From: Pseudomonas cichorii
GTDB lineage: Bacteria > Pseudomonadota > Gammaproteobacteria > Pseudomonadales > Pseudomonadaceae
Direction: 5' to 3'
DNA length: 64,000 nt
Assembly: GCF_018343775.1 (NCBI RefSeq)
Contig: NZ_CP074349.1
Location: 558,001-622,000, forward strand
Shown here: one piece after another, positions 17,201 through 31,284 of the stretch
How positions within the stretch are numbered: the first letter of the stretch is position 1
Layout: each line of letters starts with the position of its first letter
The notes under the pieces: model-generated
Told to the model about the DNA's origin: nothing
Seen by the model: only the letters and a program-made list of their open reading frames with translations
Databases searched by the model: none
Made by a program: the position numbers and the translations under genes

Positions 17201-18640
17201 TTACCGCTGTGCTGGCTTCTCGAAATTCTTCTGCGCCGCTGCCGCCAGATCCGGTGGCAGGAAGTCCTTGTCCGGGTTGTAGTCGGATTTCAGGTAGCGC
17301 GACAGGTCCTGCAAATCTCCCGGGTTCAGGGTGCCAGCCGCCTGTTTCAGGCGCAGGTTATCGATGATGTAGTCATAGCGGGTGTTGTTGTAATTACGCA
17401 CCGAGGCATATAGCTGACGCTGAGCATCGAGTACGTCGACGATATTGCGGGTGCCGACCTGATAGCCGATTTCCGTGGCTTCCAGAGCACTCTGGTTGGA
17501 GATGATCGACTGCTTGCGAGCCTGCACCTGTTCCACATCGGTATTCACGGCGCGGTGCAGGTTGCGGGTGTTTTCCACCACTTGACGGCGCAGGCTTTCA
17601 CGACGCTGCTCGCTCTGGGTCAGGCGTGAGTAGGCTTCGCGAACCTGCGAACTGGTCAGGCCACCGCTGTAGATCGGGATATTCAACTGCACGCCGATGC
17701 TGCGTTGCTCCACATCGCCGCCATAATTGCGACCCGTGTAGTTGGGGTTGCTGAAGCCCAGTGCATCGTTGTCGCCGCGCTGGTAAGTGGCGACCGCATC
17801 AAGGGTCGGTGCATGACCGGCCTTGCGCTGGCGCAGGGTTTCCTCGGCTGCGCTGACGGCATAGTTGCTGGCCAGCAGGTTCAGGTTCTGTTGGGCGGCG
17901 GTATCGACCCAGGCCTTGGCATCGTTGGGGATCGGCGCCAGCACCGGCAAGGTGTGGACGATTCCTTCGATGGAGTTGTATTCGCGATTGGTCAGTGTCA
18001 CCAGCGCCTGGAAGGCATCGTCCACCTGACGCTTGGCAATGATCCGGTTGGCCCGTGCAGTGTCGTAACTGGCCTGTGCTTGCAGCACATCGGTCTTGTC
18101 GGAAAGGCCGACATCGAACCGTTCGTTGGCCTGATCCAGCTGCCGCTTGAAGGCGGCTTCTTCGGCCTTGGTCGAAGCCAGGTTGTCCTGGGCGCGCAAG
18201 ACTGCGAAGTAACTCTGGGCTGACTCCAGGATCAGGTTCTGCTCGGTGGCCGAGAGTTCCAGTGCCGCTTGCTCATTGACGGCCTCGGCGGCCTGCAACT
18301 GGAACCAGCGGTCGGCGCGGAAGATCGGCTGGCTCAGGGTCGCTTGATAGACCGTGCCGCTGCGGGTTGCAATGGCGCTGGGCTGGTCGATGCTGGTGCG
18401 GGTGTTGTTGGCCTGTGCGCTTGCCGAAAGGTTGGGCAGCAAGCCGGCGCGAGCCTGGGGCACGACTTCCTTGCGGGCATCGTAATCGGCGCGGGCAGCC
18501 GCAAGATCGGCATTGTTATCTACGGCCTGTTGATAAACGTTGACCAGTCCGGTCTTGGTCGGAAGGGGCGCATCCGCGGCCAGGGCCTGTACGCTGCCGG
18601 CACACGACACGGCAATGACCAACGAAAGTTTGCGCAACAT
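17201..18640 (-). CDS. tolC: TolC-family outer-membrane efflux channel
   Basis: The mature protein would form the trimeric outer-membrane and periplasmic tunnel used by tripartite efflux pumps and type I secretion. Residues 1-21 are a signal peptide (basic MLRK, hydrophobic core, cleavage near ALA-AD). Two repeats of long coiled coil plus short strands are visible; AYSRLTQSEQ and GYQVGTRNIVDVLDAQ are typical. I chose ATG 18640 because AGGGAA lies 7 bases upstream and the signal peptide then starts at residue 1; the frame opens further upstream but without a ribosome site. The length, 479 residues, is normal. No pump partner is adjacent. Confidence 0.93.
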   Translation of the reverse strand: MLRKLSLVIAVSCAGSVQALAADAPLPTKTGLVNVYQQAVDNNADLAAARADYDARKEVVPQARAGLLPNLSASAQANNTRTSIDQPSAIATRSGTVYQATLSQPIFRADRWFQLQAAEAVNEQAALELSATEQNLILESAQSYFAVLRAQDNLASTKAEEAAFKRQLDQANERFDVGLSDKTDVLQAQASYDTARANRIIAKRQVDDAFQALVTLTNREYNSIEGIVHTLPVLAPIPNDAKAWVDTAAQQNLNLLASNYAVSAAEETLRQRKAGHAPTLDAVATYQRGDNDALGFSNPNYTGRNYGGDVEQRSIGVQLNIPIYSGGLTSSQVREAYSRLTQSEQRRESLRRQVVENTRNLHRAVNTDVEQVQARKQSIISNQSALEATEIGYQVGTRNIVDVLDAQRQLYASVRNYNNTRYDYIIDNLRLKQAAGTLNPGDLQDLSRYLKSDYNPDKDFLPPDLAAAAQKNFEKPAQR

Positions 18641-20934
<2,294 letters not shown>

Positions 20935-20948
20935 CCTCGTCTTGGCCC

Positions 20949-20999
20949 GTCGCGAGCAAGCTCCCTCCCCACGGAATTGGGAGGGAGCTTGCTCGCGAC
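20949..20999. repeat. 21-base perfect inverted repeat after thiC
   Basis: GTCGCGAGCAAGCTCCCTCCC (20949-20969) and its exact complement (20979-20999) surround a 9-base spacer. The arms resemble the GAGGGAGCTTGCTC type of Pseudomonas extragenic palindrome, a different family from the TTCGCGAATGAATTCGCT repeats. It lies between convergent genes and could end or stabilise thiC mRNA. Confidence 0.85.
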
Positions 21000-21006
21000 A
21001 GCGGTT

Positions 21007-21753
21007 TTAGCCGCGGCCGGGGAACAGCTCCGGACGGATCACGCCATTGAGCTGTGGATAAGGAATCTTCAGCTCGATATGGCCCATGGAGTAGGGCGCA
21101 ATGGTGGTGACTGGATACTTCAGGATCACCGAACCATAGGTCAGGGCAATGTTGGGCGTTCGCTTGAACGGCCAGGTCTTCACGAACTCACTGTCCTGAT
21201 TCATCTTGGTCGAAACCAGCCAGCCCTGATGGGCCAGCTCGGCTTTGGCCCAGAATTCGTTTTCCTTGCCCGGGATCACCATGTCTGCCAGGGTCAGGAC
21301 TTTCTGTTGCTGGCGCGAGTAGTTGATGAACGCTCTGCCGGGGTTGCCGTGGGCACCGCCGGTATCCAGATAACTCGACAGCTCGACTACCACGATACCG
21401 TCATGCTGTTCGCGTACCTTGGCTTGCAGATAGCTGCTGTTGCGACCCGAGGCACTGCTCAGGAATTGTTCCTGATAGTCCTTGATCGACGCAGGCACCG
21501 GCGCGCCGGAATCCGTGCGGGTCAGTTGCAGCAAGGTCTTCTGGACAATGGCGTCCAGCCTTGGCTCGTCGGGAAAGTGCACGGTATCGATATTGACCAG
21601 CGGGCAATCGCTGGTGGTGCAGCCTGGCTTTATCAGCTCGGAAGCATCGCGCTGGACTTGCAGCGGTGTACGCATGCCGGGTGTGAAAATGCTCTGGCAG
21701 GCGCCCAGCATCAGGCCCAGACAAGCCAGTGAAGTGATCCTCAATAACGACAT
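21007..21753 (-). CDS. DUF3298 / RsiV-family lipoprotein
   Basis: The 248-residue protein has a lipoprotein signal peptide with lipobox LGAC (C19). Downstream are two regions typical of DUF4163 plus DUF3298 (RsiV-like) proteins: SSYLDTGGAHGNPGRAFINY and the closing YPVTTIAPYSMGHIELKIPY. RsiV of Bacillus binds lysozyme, but Gram-negative members are uncharacterised and I do not assign that role. I chose ATG 21753 because AAGGA precedes it and the signal peptide then begins at residue 1. It is convergent with thiC and divergent from nudF. Confidence 0.85.
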   Translation of the reverse strand: MSLLRITSLACLGLMLGACQSIFTPGMRTPLQVQRDASELIKPGCTTSDCPLVNIDTVHFPDEPRLDAIVQKTLLQLTRTDSGAPVPASIKDYQEQFLSSASGRNSSYLQAKVREQHDGIVVVELSSYLDTGGAHGNPGRAFINYSRQQQKVLTLADMVIPGKENEFWAKAELAHQGWLVSTKMNQDSEFVKTWPFKRTPNIALTYGSVILKYPVTTIAPYSMGHIELKIPYPQLNGVIRPELFPGRG

Positions 21754-21961
21754 GTTGGTCCTTGGCGATATCAATGGAGGCGGTTGCATTGTTCGTATGC
21801 AGGCTGCTTGGACTGCAAACAATGTCTTCGGTTCGCCACTTGGCGGATTAGAAGTGTTTTATGCCCTGGCCGTCTACCCTGCATCTTCAAGGGGGCTGCA
21901 TCCTGGAGTCGATGCGCGTTAGGATGGTCTGAAGTCACAGATCACCGCAAGCGAGAAACCT

Positions 21962-22579
21962 ATGCCCCAGAACACCCGATCAACGCCAACGGCTTTTGAG
22001 ATCACCCGGCGCGAAAGCTGCTTCAAGGGGTTCTACAAGCTCGACAAGCTGTACTTGCGCCACGAGCTGTTTGCCGGTGGCATGAGTAATGAAATGAGTC
22101 GCGAACTGTTCGTTCGTCATGATGCCGTCTGTGTTCTGCCTTATGACGCCAAGCGCGATGAAGTGGTGCTGATCGAACAGTTTCGGGTAGGCGCTATGGA
22201 GAAAAGCGGCAACCCCTGGCTGATCGAACTGGTGGCCGGATTGATCGACAAGGACGAACAGCCGGAAGAAGTTGCTCATCGCGAAGCAGAAGAGGAAGCT
22301 GGGCTTGTCTTCAGCGCGTTATGGCCGATAACCAAGTACTTTCCTTCGCCCGGTGGCAGTGACGAATTCGTTCATCTGTTCATGGGGCAGTGTGACAGTC
22401 AGGGGGCGGGCGGTCTGCACGGGCTGGAGTCCGAGAACGAGGATATCCGCGTGTCGGTCTGGTCGTTCGATGATGCGATCCAGGCTGTGGCTGACGGGCG
22501 AATCATGAATGCGGCAACCATCATTGCCTTGCAATGGCTGGCGTTGAACCGTACGGAAATCAGGGGGCTATGGTCGTGA
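21962..22579 (+). CDS. nudF: ADP-ribose pyrophosphatase
   Basis: NudF hydrolyses ADP-ribose to AMP and ribose 5-phosphate. The 205-residue protein has a perfect Nudix box at 93-115: G93, E99, then REAEEEAGL at 107-115. WLIELVAGLIDKDEQ before it and PSPGGSDEFVHLF after it are the ADP-ribose-subfamily features. It overlaps the following DUF1249 gene by 10 bases, and cpdA and yqiA come next, an order I recall from other pseudomonads and gammaproteobacteria. Confidence 0.95.
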   Translation: MPQNTRSTPTAFEITRRESCFKGFYKLDKLYLRHELFAGGMSNEMSRELFVRHDAVCVLPYDAKRDEVVLIEQFRVGAMEKSGNPWLIELVAGLIDKDEQPEEVAHREAEEEAGLVFSALWPITKYFPSPGGSDEFVHLFMGQCDSQGAGGLHGLESENEDIRVSVWSFDDAIQAVADGRIMNAATIIALQWLALNRTEIRGLWS

Positions 22580-23022
22580 ATCTTTTGCGCGAGCGCTACC
22601 GTGTCGATCTTGCCGGGCTACAGGCGGCGTGCGAGGCCAACTACGCGCGCTTGATGCGTCTGCTTCCCGATATGCGTACCCAGAAAAGCTCGCGCCGGGT
22701 GGCGGTCACCCAGGGCGACCAGATGCTCGGCGTGCTGGCAGTCGAAGTGCTTCTCGACTGCCCTTACACCACAACCCTGCAGGTTCGCCAGGAGCACAGC
22801 CTGGCCTGGCTGCCAGTGCCGCGCCTCGAAGTTCAGGTCTATCACGATGCGCGGATGGCCGAAGTGATCGGCGCCGAGCATGCCCGACGCTTTCGGGGGA
22901 TTTATCCGTATCCCAATGCCGACATGCACCAGCCTGACGAAAAGGCCCAGCTCAATCTGTTCCTGGGCGAATGGCTGAGCCACTGTCTGGCGTGCGGTCA
23001 CGAGTTTGAAGCGGTACGTTGA
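22570..23022 (+). CDS. DUF1249 domain protein (YqiB-like)
   Basis: The 150-residue soluble protein matches the YqiB/DUF1249 family, whose function is unknown. Recognisable segments are the N-terminal ACEANYARLMRLLPDM, a central strand region VQVYHDARMAEV, and YPYPNADMHQPDEKAQLN near the C-terminus. I chose ATG 22570, preceded by CAGGGGG, over an in-frame start at 22534 inside nudF. The overlap with nudF indicates translational coupling. In E. coli the homologue also sits between nudF and cpdA. Confidence 0.88.
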   Translation: MVVNLLRERYRVDLAGLQAACEANYARLMRLLPDMRTQKSSRRVAVTQGDQMLGVLAVEVLLDCPYTTTLQVRQEHSLAWLPVPRLEVQVYHDARMAEVIGAEHARRFRGIYPYPNADMHQPDEKAQLNLFLGEWLSHCLACGHEFEAVR

Positions 23023-23064
23023 CCCTGCCGCTCACTCAAATGTGATCCAGGCACACTTTCCCGA

Positions 23065-23093
23065 TTTACCTGCCTCCTCCCGCATCTCATAAT
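23065..23093 (+). promoter_or_regulatory. Sigma-70-type promoter for cpdA
   Basis: TTTACC (23065-23070) and CATAAT (23088-23093) are separated by exactly 17 bases, and the -10 lies 28 bases before the cpdA TTG. This indicates cpdA can be transcribed independently of nudF. Confidence 0.55.
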
Positions 23094-23121
23094 CGCGCTG
23101 AATTCGCTCAAGGAGACGGCC

Positions 23122-23928
23122 TTGCCGAGCGCATCCCGATCATCGTCAGTTTTAGTGGTGCAACTATCCGACAGTCACCTGTTCGCTGAAGCGGATGGCA
23201 CGCTGCTGGGCATGAAGACCCGTGACAGCCTGGAAAAGGTCGTCGATCTGGTGCTGGCCGAGCAGTCGGGCATCGATCTTGTGATTGCCAGTGGTGATAT
23301 TTCCCAGGATGGCAGCGTGCAGTCCTATCAGGCCTTTCGTCAGCTCAGCGGGCAGATCGCTGCACCTGTGCGCTGGTTCCCCGGCAATCACGACGAATTG
23401 CCGCAAATGGCCCATGCCTCACAAGACAGTGACTTGCAGCAGCCAGTGGTTGATGTCGGTCAGTGGCGAGTGACGCTGCTGGATTCTGCGGTTCCCGGCT
23501 CGGTGCCCGGTTTCCTGCAGGAGGAGCAACTGCAATTGCTGGAGCAATCCCTGAGCGAGGCTCCCGATCGTCATCATCTGGTTTGCCTGCACCATCATCC
23601 GGTGCCTATCGGCTGCGAATGGATGGCGCCCATCGGCTTGCGCAATGCCGACGCGCTGTTCGCGGTGCTGGATCGCTTTCCCCAGGTGCGTGCCGTTCTG
23701 TGGGGGCACGTGCATCAAGCGTTCGATCAGCAGCGTAATGGCTTGAGGCTATTGGCTTCGCCGTCCACTTGTATCCAGTTCGCGCCGGGCAGTGTGGATT
23801 TCACGCTCGACACCGCCGCGCCGGGCTATCGCTGGCTGCGCCTGCACGATGATGGACAGCTCGAAACCGGTGTTTCCCGCGTGGTCGGCATGCAGTTTGA
23901 AGTCGATTATGGCGGTACCGGCTATTGA
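23122..23928 (+). CDS. cpdA: 3',5'-cyclic AMP phosphodiesterase CpdA
   Basis: CpdA degrades cAMP, so it can tune Vfr/Crp-dependent regulation. The 268-residue class III phosphodiesterase has the metallophosphatase signatures: D17 and H19 (LSDSHL), GD with D59, GNHD at 88-91, an HHHP histidine cluster and GHVH near residue 196. The start is TTG with GGAGA upstream. A promoter lies just ahead of it. Confidence 0.93.
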   Translation: MPSASRSSSVLVVQLSDSHLFAEADGTLLGMKTRDSLEKVVDLVLAEQSGIDLVIASGDISQDGSVQSYQAFRQLSGQIAAPVRWFPGNHDELPQMAHASQDSDLQQPVVDVGQWRVTLLDSAVPGSVPGFLQEEQLQLLEQSLSEAPDRHHLVCLHHHPVPIGCEWMAPIGLRNADALFAVLDRFPQVRAVLWGHVHQAFDQQRNGLRLLASPSTCIQFAPGSVDFTLDTAAPGYRWLRLHDDGQLETGVSRVVGMQFEVDYGGTGY

Positions 23929-24017
23929 TCCTTGCCGGACCATGAATTCCCTTGAGGCCTTGAGCCATTTATCCCTGTAAACTACGCGGCTTTGTTCCGG
24001 GCTTCGGGAGAGACGGC

Positions 24018-24653
24018 TTGATCAGCGACACACCTTCATTGCTGTACATTCACGGTCTGAACAGCTCTGCCCTGTCGAACAAGGCCTCTCGGTTGGTCGC
24101 CCTGATGAACTCGCTGGGTGTAGGCGAGCAATTGCGCGTCCCCGAACTTCATCACCATCCGCGCCAGGCCATGGTTCAGCTTGAGGCCGCGATACAGGCG
24201 CTTGGGCGGCCTTTGCTGGTCGGCAGCTCGCTCGGCGGCTACTATGCGACTCATTTGGCGCATCGGCACGGCCTCAAGGCGGTCCTGATCAACCCGGCGG
24301 TGAATCCGCACCAGTTGTTCGACGGCTACCTCGGTACCCAGCAAAACCTGTATACCGGTGAGCGCTGGGAGTTGACCCAAGACCACATAACGGCACTGGC
24401 GGAGCTTGAAGTACCGGCTCCACAGGACCCGGACCGCATTCAGGTATGGCTGCAGACCGGTGATGAAACTCTGGATTACCGCCGTGCCGAATCGTTTTAT
24501 CGGGCCTGTGCATTGCGCATCCAGGCCGGTGGCGACCACAGTTATCAAGGCTTTGCCGAGCAGATGCCGGCCTTGCTGAGTTTTGCCGGATTTGCGCCTG
24601 AGCTGTTGCGGGCAATTGATCTATCCGATTCGCGCCTTCGTACCCATGAATAA
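24018..24653 (+). CDS. yqiA: YqiA-like esterase (alpha/beta hydrolase)
   Basis: The 211-residue protein belongs to the YqiA/YcfP group of small alpha/beta hydrolases. YIHGLNSS forms the oxyanion region, S71 in GSSLGG is the nucleophile, D154-like residues in LQTGDE and the histidine in GGDHSYQGF complete the triad. E. coli YqiA hydrolyses palmitoyl-CoA and short esters, but its physiological role is unclear. The start is TTG after a GGAGAG site. It precedes parE by 16 bases, an arrangement also found in E. coli. Confidence 0.9.
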   Translation: MISDTPSLLYIHGLNSSALSNKASRLVALMNSLGVGEQLRVPELHHHPRQAMVQLEAAIQALGRPLLVGSSLGGYYATHLAHRHGLKAVLINPAVNPHQLFDGYLGTQQNLYTGERWELTQDHITALAELEVPAPQDPDRIQVWLQTGDETLDYRRAESFYRACALRIQAGGDHSYQGFAEQMPALLSFAGFAPELLRAIDLSDSRLRTHE

Positions 24654-24663
24654 TTGATGATGA

Positions 24664-27547
<2,884 letters not shown>

Positions 27548-27551
<4 letters not shown>

Positions 27552-28069
27552 ACCAGCCGCTTCCCGGCAGGCGTGCGGGCAGGATCCTGATGTTCCTGGC
27601 CTGGGGCGCGGGACTGTTTCTGGCCACGCGCTTTTTCGGCGACTGGGAAGAGCGGCAGCAGAACCCCAATACCCAGGTCGTTTCGCAACACGGCGAGGGT
27701 TATATCGAAGTGCAATTGCTGGCTGACCGCCGCGGGCACTTCGTCAGCACCGGCCGGATCAATGGTCAGACGGTCGAGTTCATGGTCGATACCGGGGCAA
27801 CCGATGTGGCGATACCGGCTGAAGTGGCCGACACGCTGCGCCTGTCGCGAGGCGTACCGGTTACGGTGAGCACCGCCAATGGCGAAAGCCGCGGCTATCG
27901 GGCTGTGCTCGACAGCCTGCAGGTGGGTGACATCACCCTGCGCAACGTGCGCGCCATTGTGGCGCCCGGTCTTGAGGGCGAGCAGATATTGCTTGGCATG
28001 AGCGCAATGAAACAACTCGAATTTACCCAGCGCGGCGGCACCTTGCTGCTGCGTCAGACGACAAAATGA
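27548..28069 (+). CDS. Retropepsin-like aspartic protease family, membrane anchored
   Basis: The 173-residue protein has one N-terminal membrane helix (about 12-28) and a clan AA single-domain aspartic protease with D81-T82-G83 ([14 protein letters not shown]) and flap/hydrophobic segments ([28 protein letters not shown]). Retropepsin-like enzymes work as homodimers; this one probably faces the periplasm. It belongs to the TIGR02281-type family. It overlaps the preceding gene by 4 bases and ends 10 bases before parC. Substrates are unknown. Confidence 0.88.
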
Positions 28070-28079
28070 TGAGGCCCGC

Positions 28080-30335
28080 ATGAGCGACTCCCTTGACCTC
28101 AGCCTGGATGGCGTAGAACGCCGATCACTGGCTGACTTCACCGAACAGGCCTACCTCAACTACTCCATGTACGTAATCATGGACCGTGCCTTGCCGCATA
28201 TCGGCGACGGCCTCAAGCCTGTACAGCGACGCATTGTCTACGCCATGAGCGAGTTGGGCCTCGGTGCTGACGCCAAGCACAAGAAGTCCGCACGTACCGT
28301 GGGCGACGTGCTCGGCAAGTTCCACCCGCACGGCGACTCGGCCTGCTACGAAGCCATGGTGCTTATGGCCCAGCCGTTCAGCTATCGCTACACGCTGGTG
28401 GACGGGCAGGGTAACTGGGGTGCGCCGGACGATCCCAAGTCGTTCGCGGCCATGCGCTACACCGAAGCCAGGCTGTCGCGTTATTCCGAAGTGCTGCTCA
28501 GCGAGCTGGGTCAGGGCACTGCGGACTGGGTGCCGAACTTTGACGGAACCCTGGATGAACCTGCCGTCTTGCCGGCGCGTTTGCCGAATATCCTGCTCAA
28601 TGGCACCACCGGCATCGCCGTGGGCATGGCTACCGATGTGCCGCCGCACAACCTGCGGGAAGTGGCCAGTGCCTGCGTGCATCTGCTCGATGACCCCAAA
28701 GCCAGCATCGAAGACCTCTGCGTTCACGTCAAAGGCCCGGATTACCCGACCGAAGCGGAAATCATCACGCCCCAGGCCGACCTGCTGAAAATCTACGAAA
28801 CCGGTCGTGGTTCGGTGCGCATGCGTGCCGTGTATCGCGTCGAAGATGGCGATATCGTGGTCACCGCGCTGCCGCACCAGGTGTCCGGCGCCAAGGTGCT
28901 GGAGCAGATCGCGGCCCAGATGCAGGCCAAGAAGCTGCCGATGGTGGCCGACCTGCGTGACGAGTCCGACCACGAAAATCCTTGCCGTATCGTCATTATC
29001 CCGCGCTCCAACCGGGTTGAAGTCGACGAGCTGATGCAGCATCTGTTCGCCACTACCGAGCTGGAATCCAGCTACCGGGTGAACGTCAATATCATCGGCC
29101 TGGACGGCAAGCCGCAGCTCAAGAACCTGAAGGCACTGCTCAATGAGTGGCTGGTATTCCGTATCGCCACCGTTCGTCGCCGCCTGCAATATCGCCTCGA
29201 TAAAGTCGAGCACCGCCTGCACCTGTTGGACGGTTTGCTCACGGCGTATCTGAACCTGGATGAAGTGATCCATATCATCCGCACCGCCGAGCATCCGCGT
29301 GCCGAATTGATCGCACGCTTTGGTCTGACGGAAATCCAGGCTGACTACATCCTCGATACCCGTCTGCGTCAGTTGGCGCGTCTGGAAGAGATGAAGCTGC
29401 GCAGCGAGCAGGATGCCTTGCTCAAGGAACAGGCCAAGCTTCAAGCCCTGCTGGGCAGTGAATCCAAGCTGCGCAAGCTGGTGCGTGCCGAGCTGATTGC
29501 CGATGCCGAAACCTATGGGGACGACCGCCGGTCGCCGATCGTTGCGCGTGCCGAAGCTCGTGCCTTGTCCGAAAACGAACTGATGCCGACCGAGCCGGTG
29601 ACGGTTGTGCTGTCCGAAAAAGGCTGGGTGCGTTGCGCCAAGGGCCATGATGTCGACGCCACGGGGCTTTCCTATAAAGCGGGCGATGGCTTCAAGACGT
29701 CAGCCATCGGACGCTCCAACCAGTTTGCGGTCTTTATCGATTCGACCGGTCGCAGCTACTCGGTTGCGGCGCATACGCTGCCGAATGCGCGGGGCCAGGG
29801 CGAGCCGTTAACCGGCAAGCTGCAACCACCGCCAGGCGCAAGCTTTGAGTGCGTGCTGCTGCCTGATGATGACGCGCTGTATGTCATCGCATCCGATGCA
29901 GGTTACGGTTTTGTGGTAAAAGGTGAAGACTTGCAGGCCAAGAACAAGGCTGGCAAGGCACTTCTGAGCCTGCCGGCAGGTGCAAAAGTCATTCTGCCGC
30001 GGCCTGTGGCCGATCGAGAGCAGAACTGGCTTGCAGCCGTGACCACTGAAGGCCGGTTGCTGGTTTTCAAGATCAGCGACCTGCCGCAACTGGGTAAGGG
30101 CAAGGGCAACAAGATCATCGGTATTCCGGGCGAGCGTGTGGCAAGTCGGGAAGAATACGTGACAGACCTGGCGGTAATCCCGCAAGGCGCTACGCTGGTG
30201 CTTCAGGCCGGCAAGCGTACACTGTCGCTCAAGGCCGATGATCTGGAACATTACAAAGGAGAGCGTGGACGACGAGGGAACAAACTGCCAAGAGGCTTCC
30301 AGCGTGTGGATACCTTGTTGGTGGAAAACAGCTAG
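28080..30335 (+). CDS. parC: DNA topoisomerase IV subunit A
   Basis: ParC is the DNA-cleaving subunit of topoisomerase IV. The 751-residue protein has the winged helix with the catalytic tyrosine Y127 ([11 protein letters not shown]) and the C-terminal beta-pinwheel. In the quinolone-resistance region the residues are S87 and E91 ([12 protein letters not shown]), the sensitive-type residues. It is the last gene of the parE-led group and is followed by a 7-base-pair stem-loop at 30359-30378. Confidence 0.97.
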   Translation: MSDSLDLSLDGVERRSLADFTEQAYLNYSMYVIMDRALPHIGDGLKPVQRRIVYAMSELGLGADAKHKKSARTVGDVLGKFHPHGDSACYEAMVLMAQPFSYRYTLVDGQGNWGAPDDPKSFAAMRYTEARLSRYSEVLLSELGQGTADWVPNFDGTLDEPAVLPARLPNILLNGTTGIAVGMATDVPPHNLREVASACVHLLDDPKASIEDLCVHVKGPDYPTEAEIITPQADLLKIYETGRGSVRMRAVYRVEDGDIVVTALPHQVSGAKVLEQIAAQMQAKKLPMVADLRDESDHENPCRIVIIPRSNRVEVDELMQHLFATTELESSYRVNVNIIGLDGKPQLKNLKALLNEWLVFRIATVRRRLQYRLDKVEHRLHLLDGLLTAYLNLDEVIHIIRTAEHPRAELIARFGLTEIQADYILDTRLRQLARLEEMKLRSEQDALLKEQAKLQALLGSESKLRKLVRAELIADAETYGDDRRSPIVARAEARALSENELMPTEPVTVVLSEKGWVRCAKGHDVDATGLSYKAGDGFKTSAIGRSNQFAVFIDSTGRSYSVAAHTLPNARGQGEPLTGKLQPPPGASFECVLLPDDDALYVIASDAGYGFVVKGEDLQAKNKAGKALLSLPAGAKVILPRPVADREQNWLAAVTTEGRLLVFKISDLPQLGKGKGNKIIGIPGERVASREEYVTDLAVIPQGATLVLQAGKRTLSLKADDLEHYKGERGRRGNKLPRGFQRVDTLLVENS

Positions 30336-30358
30336 GAATATTCATTTAGAGCCAGCGG

Positions 30359-30378
30359 TCTTCATTTTGCCATGAAGA
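30359..30378 (+). terminator. Weak stem-loop after parC
   Basis: TCTTCAT (30359-30365) and ATGAAGA (30372-30378) pair across a 6-base loop, 24 bases after the parC stop. There is no T-run, so intrinsic termination would be poor. Confidence 0.3.
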
Positions 30379-30514
30379 TCGACGCATAATCGCTGGAGTC
30401 ATGGCGAATATTCACGGATGATATGGTGTCTTGGGGTCTCGGCTGGCTTAGTGCCCGTACGAGCCTATAAGTATCTACACTGTGGCCGCCCGTGGTGGCC
30501 ACCTGGATGGGACG

Positions 30515-31210
30515 ATGAATTTTCTACGCCTTCCCTTTGTCTTGTTGATGACGGGTGTTTTAGGTCTGGCTGGTTGCAGCATGCATCAGCCGACTGCACT
30601 GTATCAGCTCGATAGTGGTGACCCGGGCCAGCCGAAACAGAGCACCGGTCTTGCCGTTTTACTGGGCCCGGTTTCAGTTGCTGACTATCTGCAACGTGAA
30701 ACCCTACTGCAACGTCAGCCTGACGGTACGCTGACGGCTTCATCCGATGGCCGCTGGGCCGGCAACCTTTCTTCGGACATTGACCAGCTCCTGCTGCGTC
30801 AACTGGCCTGGAAGCTGGACAGCCAGCGAGTTGTACTGGCGCCTGCGGTTGCGAACTTCAAGCCTGATGTTCAGGTCGTGTTGTCCATCACCCGTCTGGA
30901 TTCGGGTGCCAAGCAACCTGCTGTGCTCGATGCGCAATGGCGTTTGCTGGATCGCAAGGGCAATGTTCGTGACAGCCGTCTGGTTCACCTGGAAGAGGTC
31001 CACAGCGGTGGCTCTGCCGATCAGGTCCGGGCGCAGGGTCTTTTGCTGCAGCGTCTGGCCGATCAGGTCAGCATGGCGGTCAAGCCAATTGCCTGGCAAG
31101 TCGTTGATGAGCCGAAAAAGGCTCCGGTTGCGAAGGCCAAAGAGCCCGATAAACCGAAGATCCCGATGGCTTCACCGATACGCACAGACCTTGAAGTGTT
31201 CCGCTTCTAA
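30515..31210 (+). CDS. PqiC/YmbA-family lipoprotein (ABC-type transport auxiliary)
   Basis: The 231-residue protein has a lipoprotein signal peptide with lipobox LAGC (C21) and an ABC_trans_aux/DUF330-like domain: YQLDSG near the start, VLLGPVSVADYLQRE, then a central strand-helix region. PqiC in E. coli is an outer-membrane lipoprotein that works with PqiAB in lipid transport across the envelope. No pqiA or pqiB is adjacent, so this could be an orphan or serve another MCE system. The C-terminal 45 residues are Lys/Pro-rich. I chose ATG 30515, where the signal peptide begins and GGATGGG precedes it. Confidence 0.82.
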   Translation: MNFLRLPFVLLMTGVLGLAGCSMHQPTALYQLDSGDPGQPKQSTGLAVLLGPVSVADYLQRETLLQRQPDGTLTASSDGRWAGNLSSDIDQLLLRQLAWKLDSQRVVLAPAVANFKPDVQVVLSITRLDSGAKQPAVLDAQWRLLDRKGNVRDSRLVHLEEVHSGGSADQVRAQGLLLQRLADQVSMAVKPIAWQVVDEPKKAPVAKAKEPDKPKIPMASPIRTDLEVFRF

Positions 31211-31219
31211 GTCTGAACC

Positions 31220-31258
31220 CAACAAAAAAGCCCGCAGCGATGCGGGCTTTTTTGTTGG
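31220..31258. terminator. Bidirectional intrinsic terminator
   Basis: AAAAAAGCCCGCA and TGCGGGCTTTTTT form a strong stem with A- and T-runs on both sides, between the convergent PqiC-like and AhpA-like genes. It can terminate both. Confidence 0.92.
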
Positions 31259-31284
31259 CTCTATCCAGGTAGGAGCGAGGTCAT

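Noticed and set aside
28125..29648. 507-codon open frame opposite parC
   Set aside because: It is a shadow of parC with no motif of its own.
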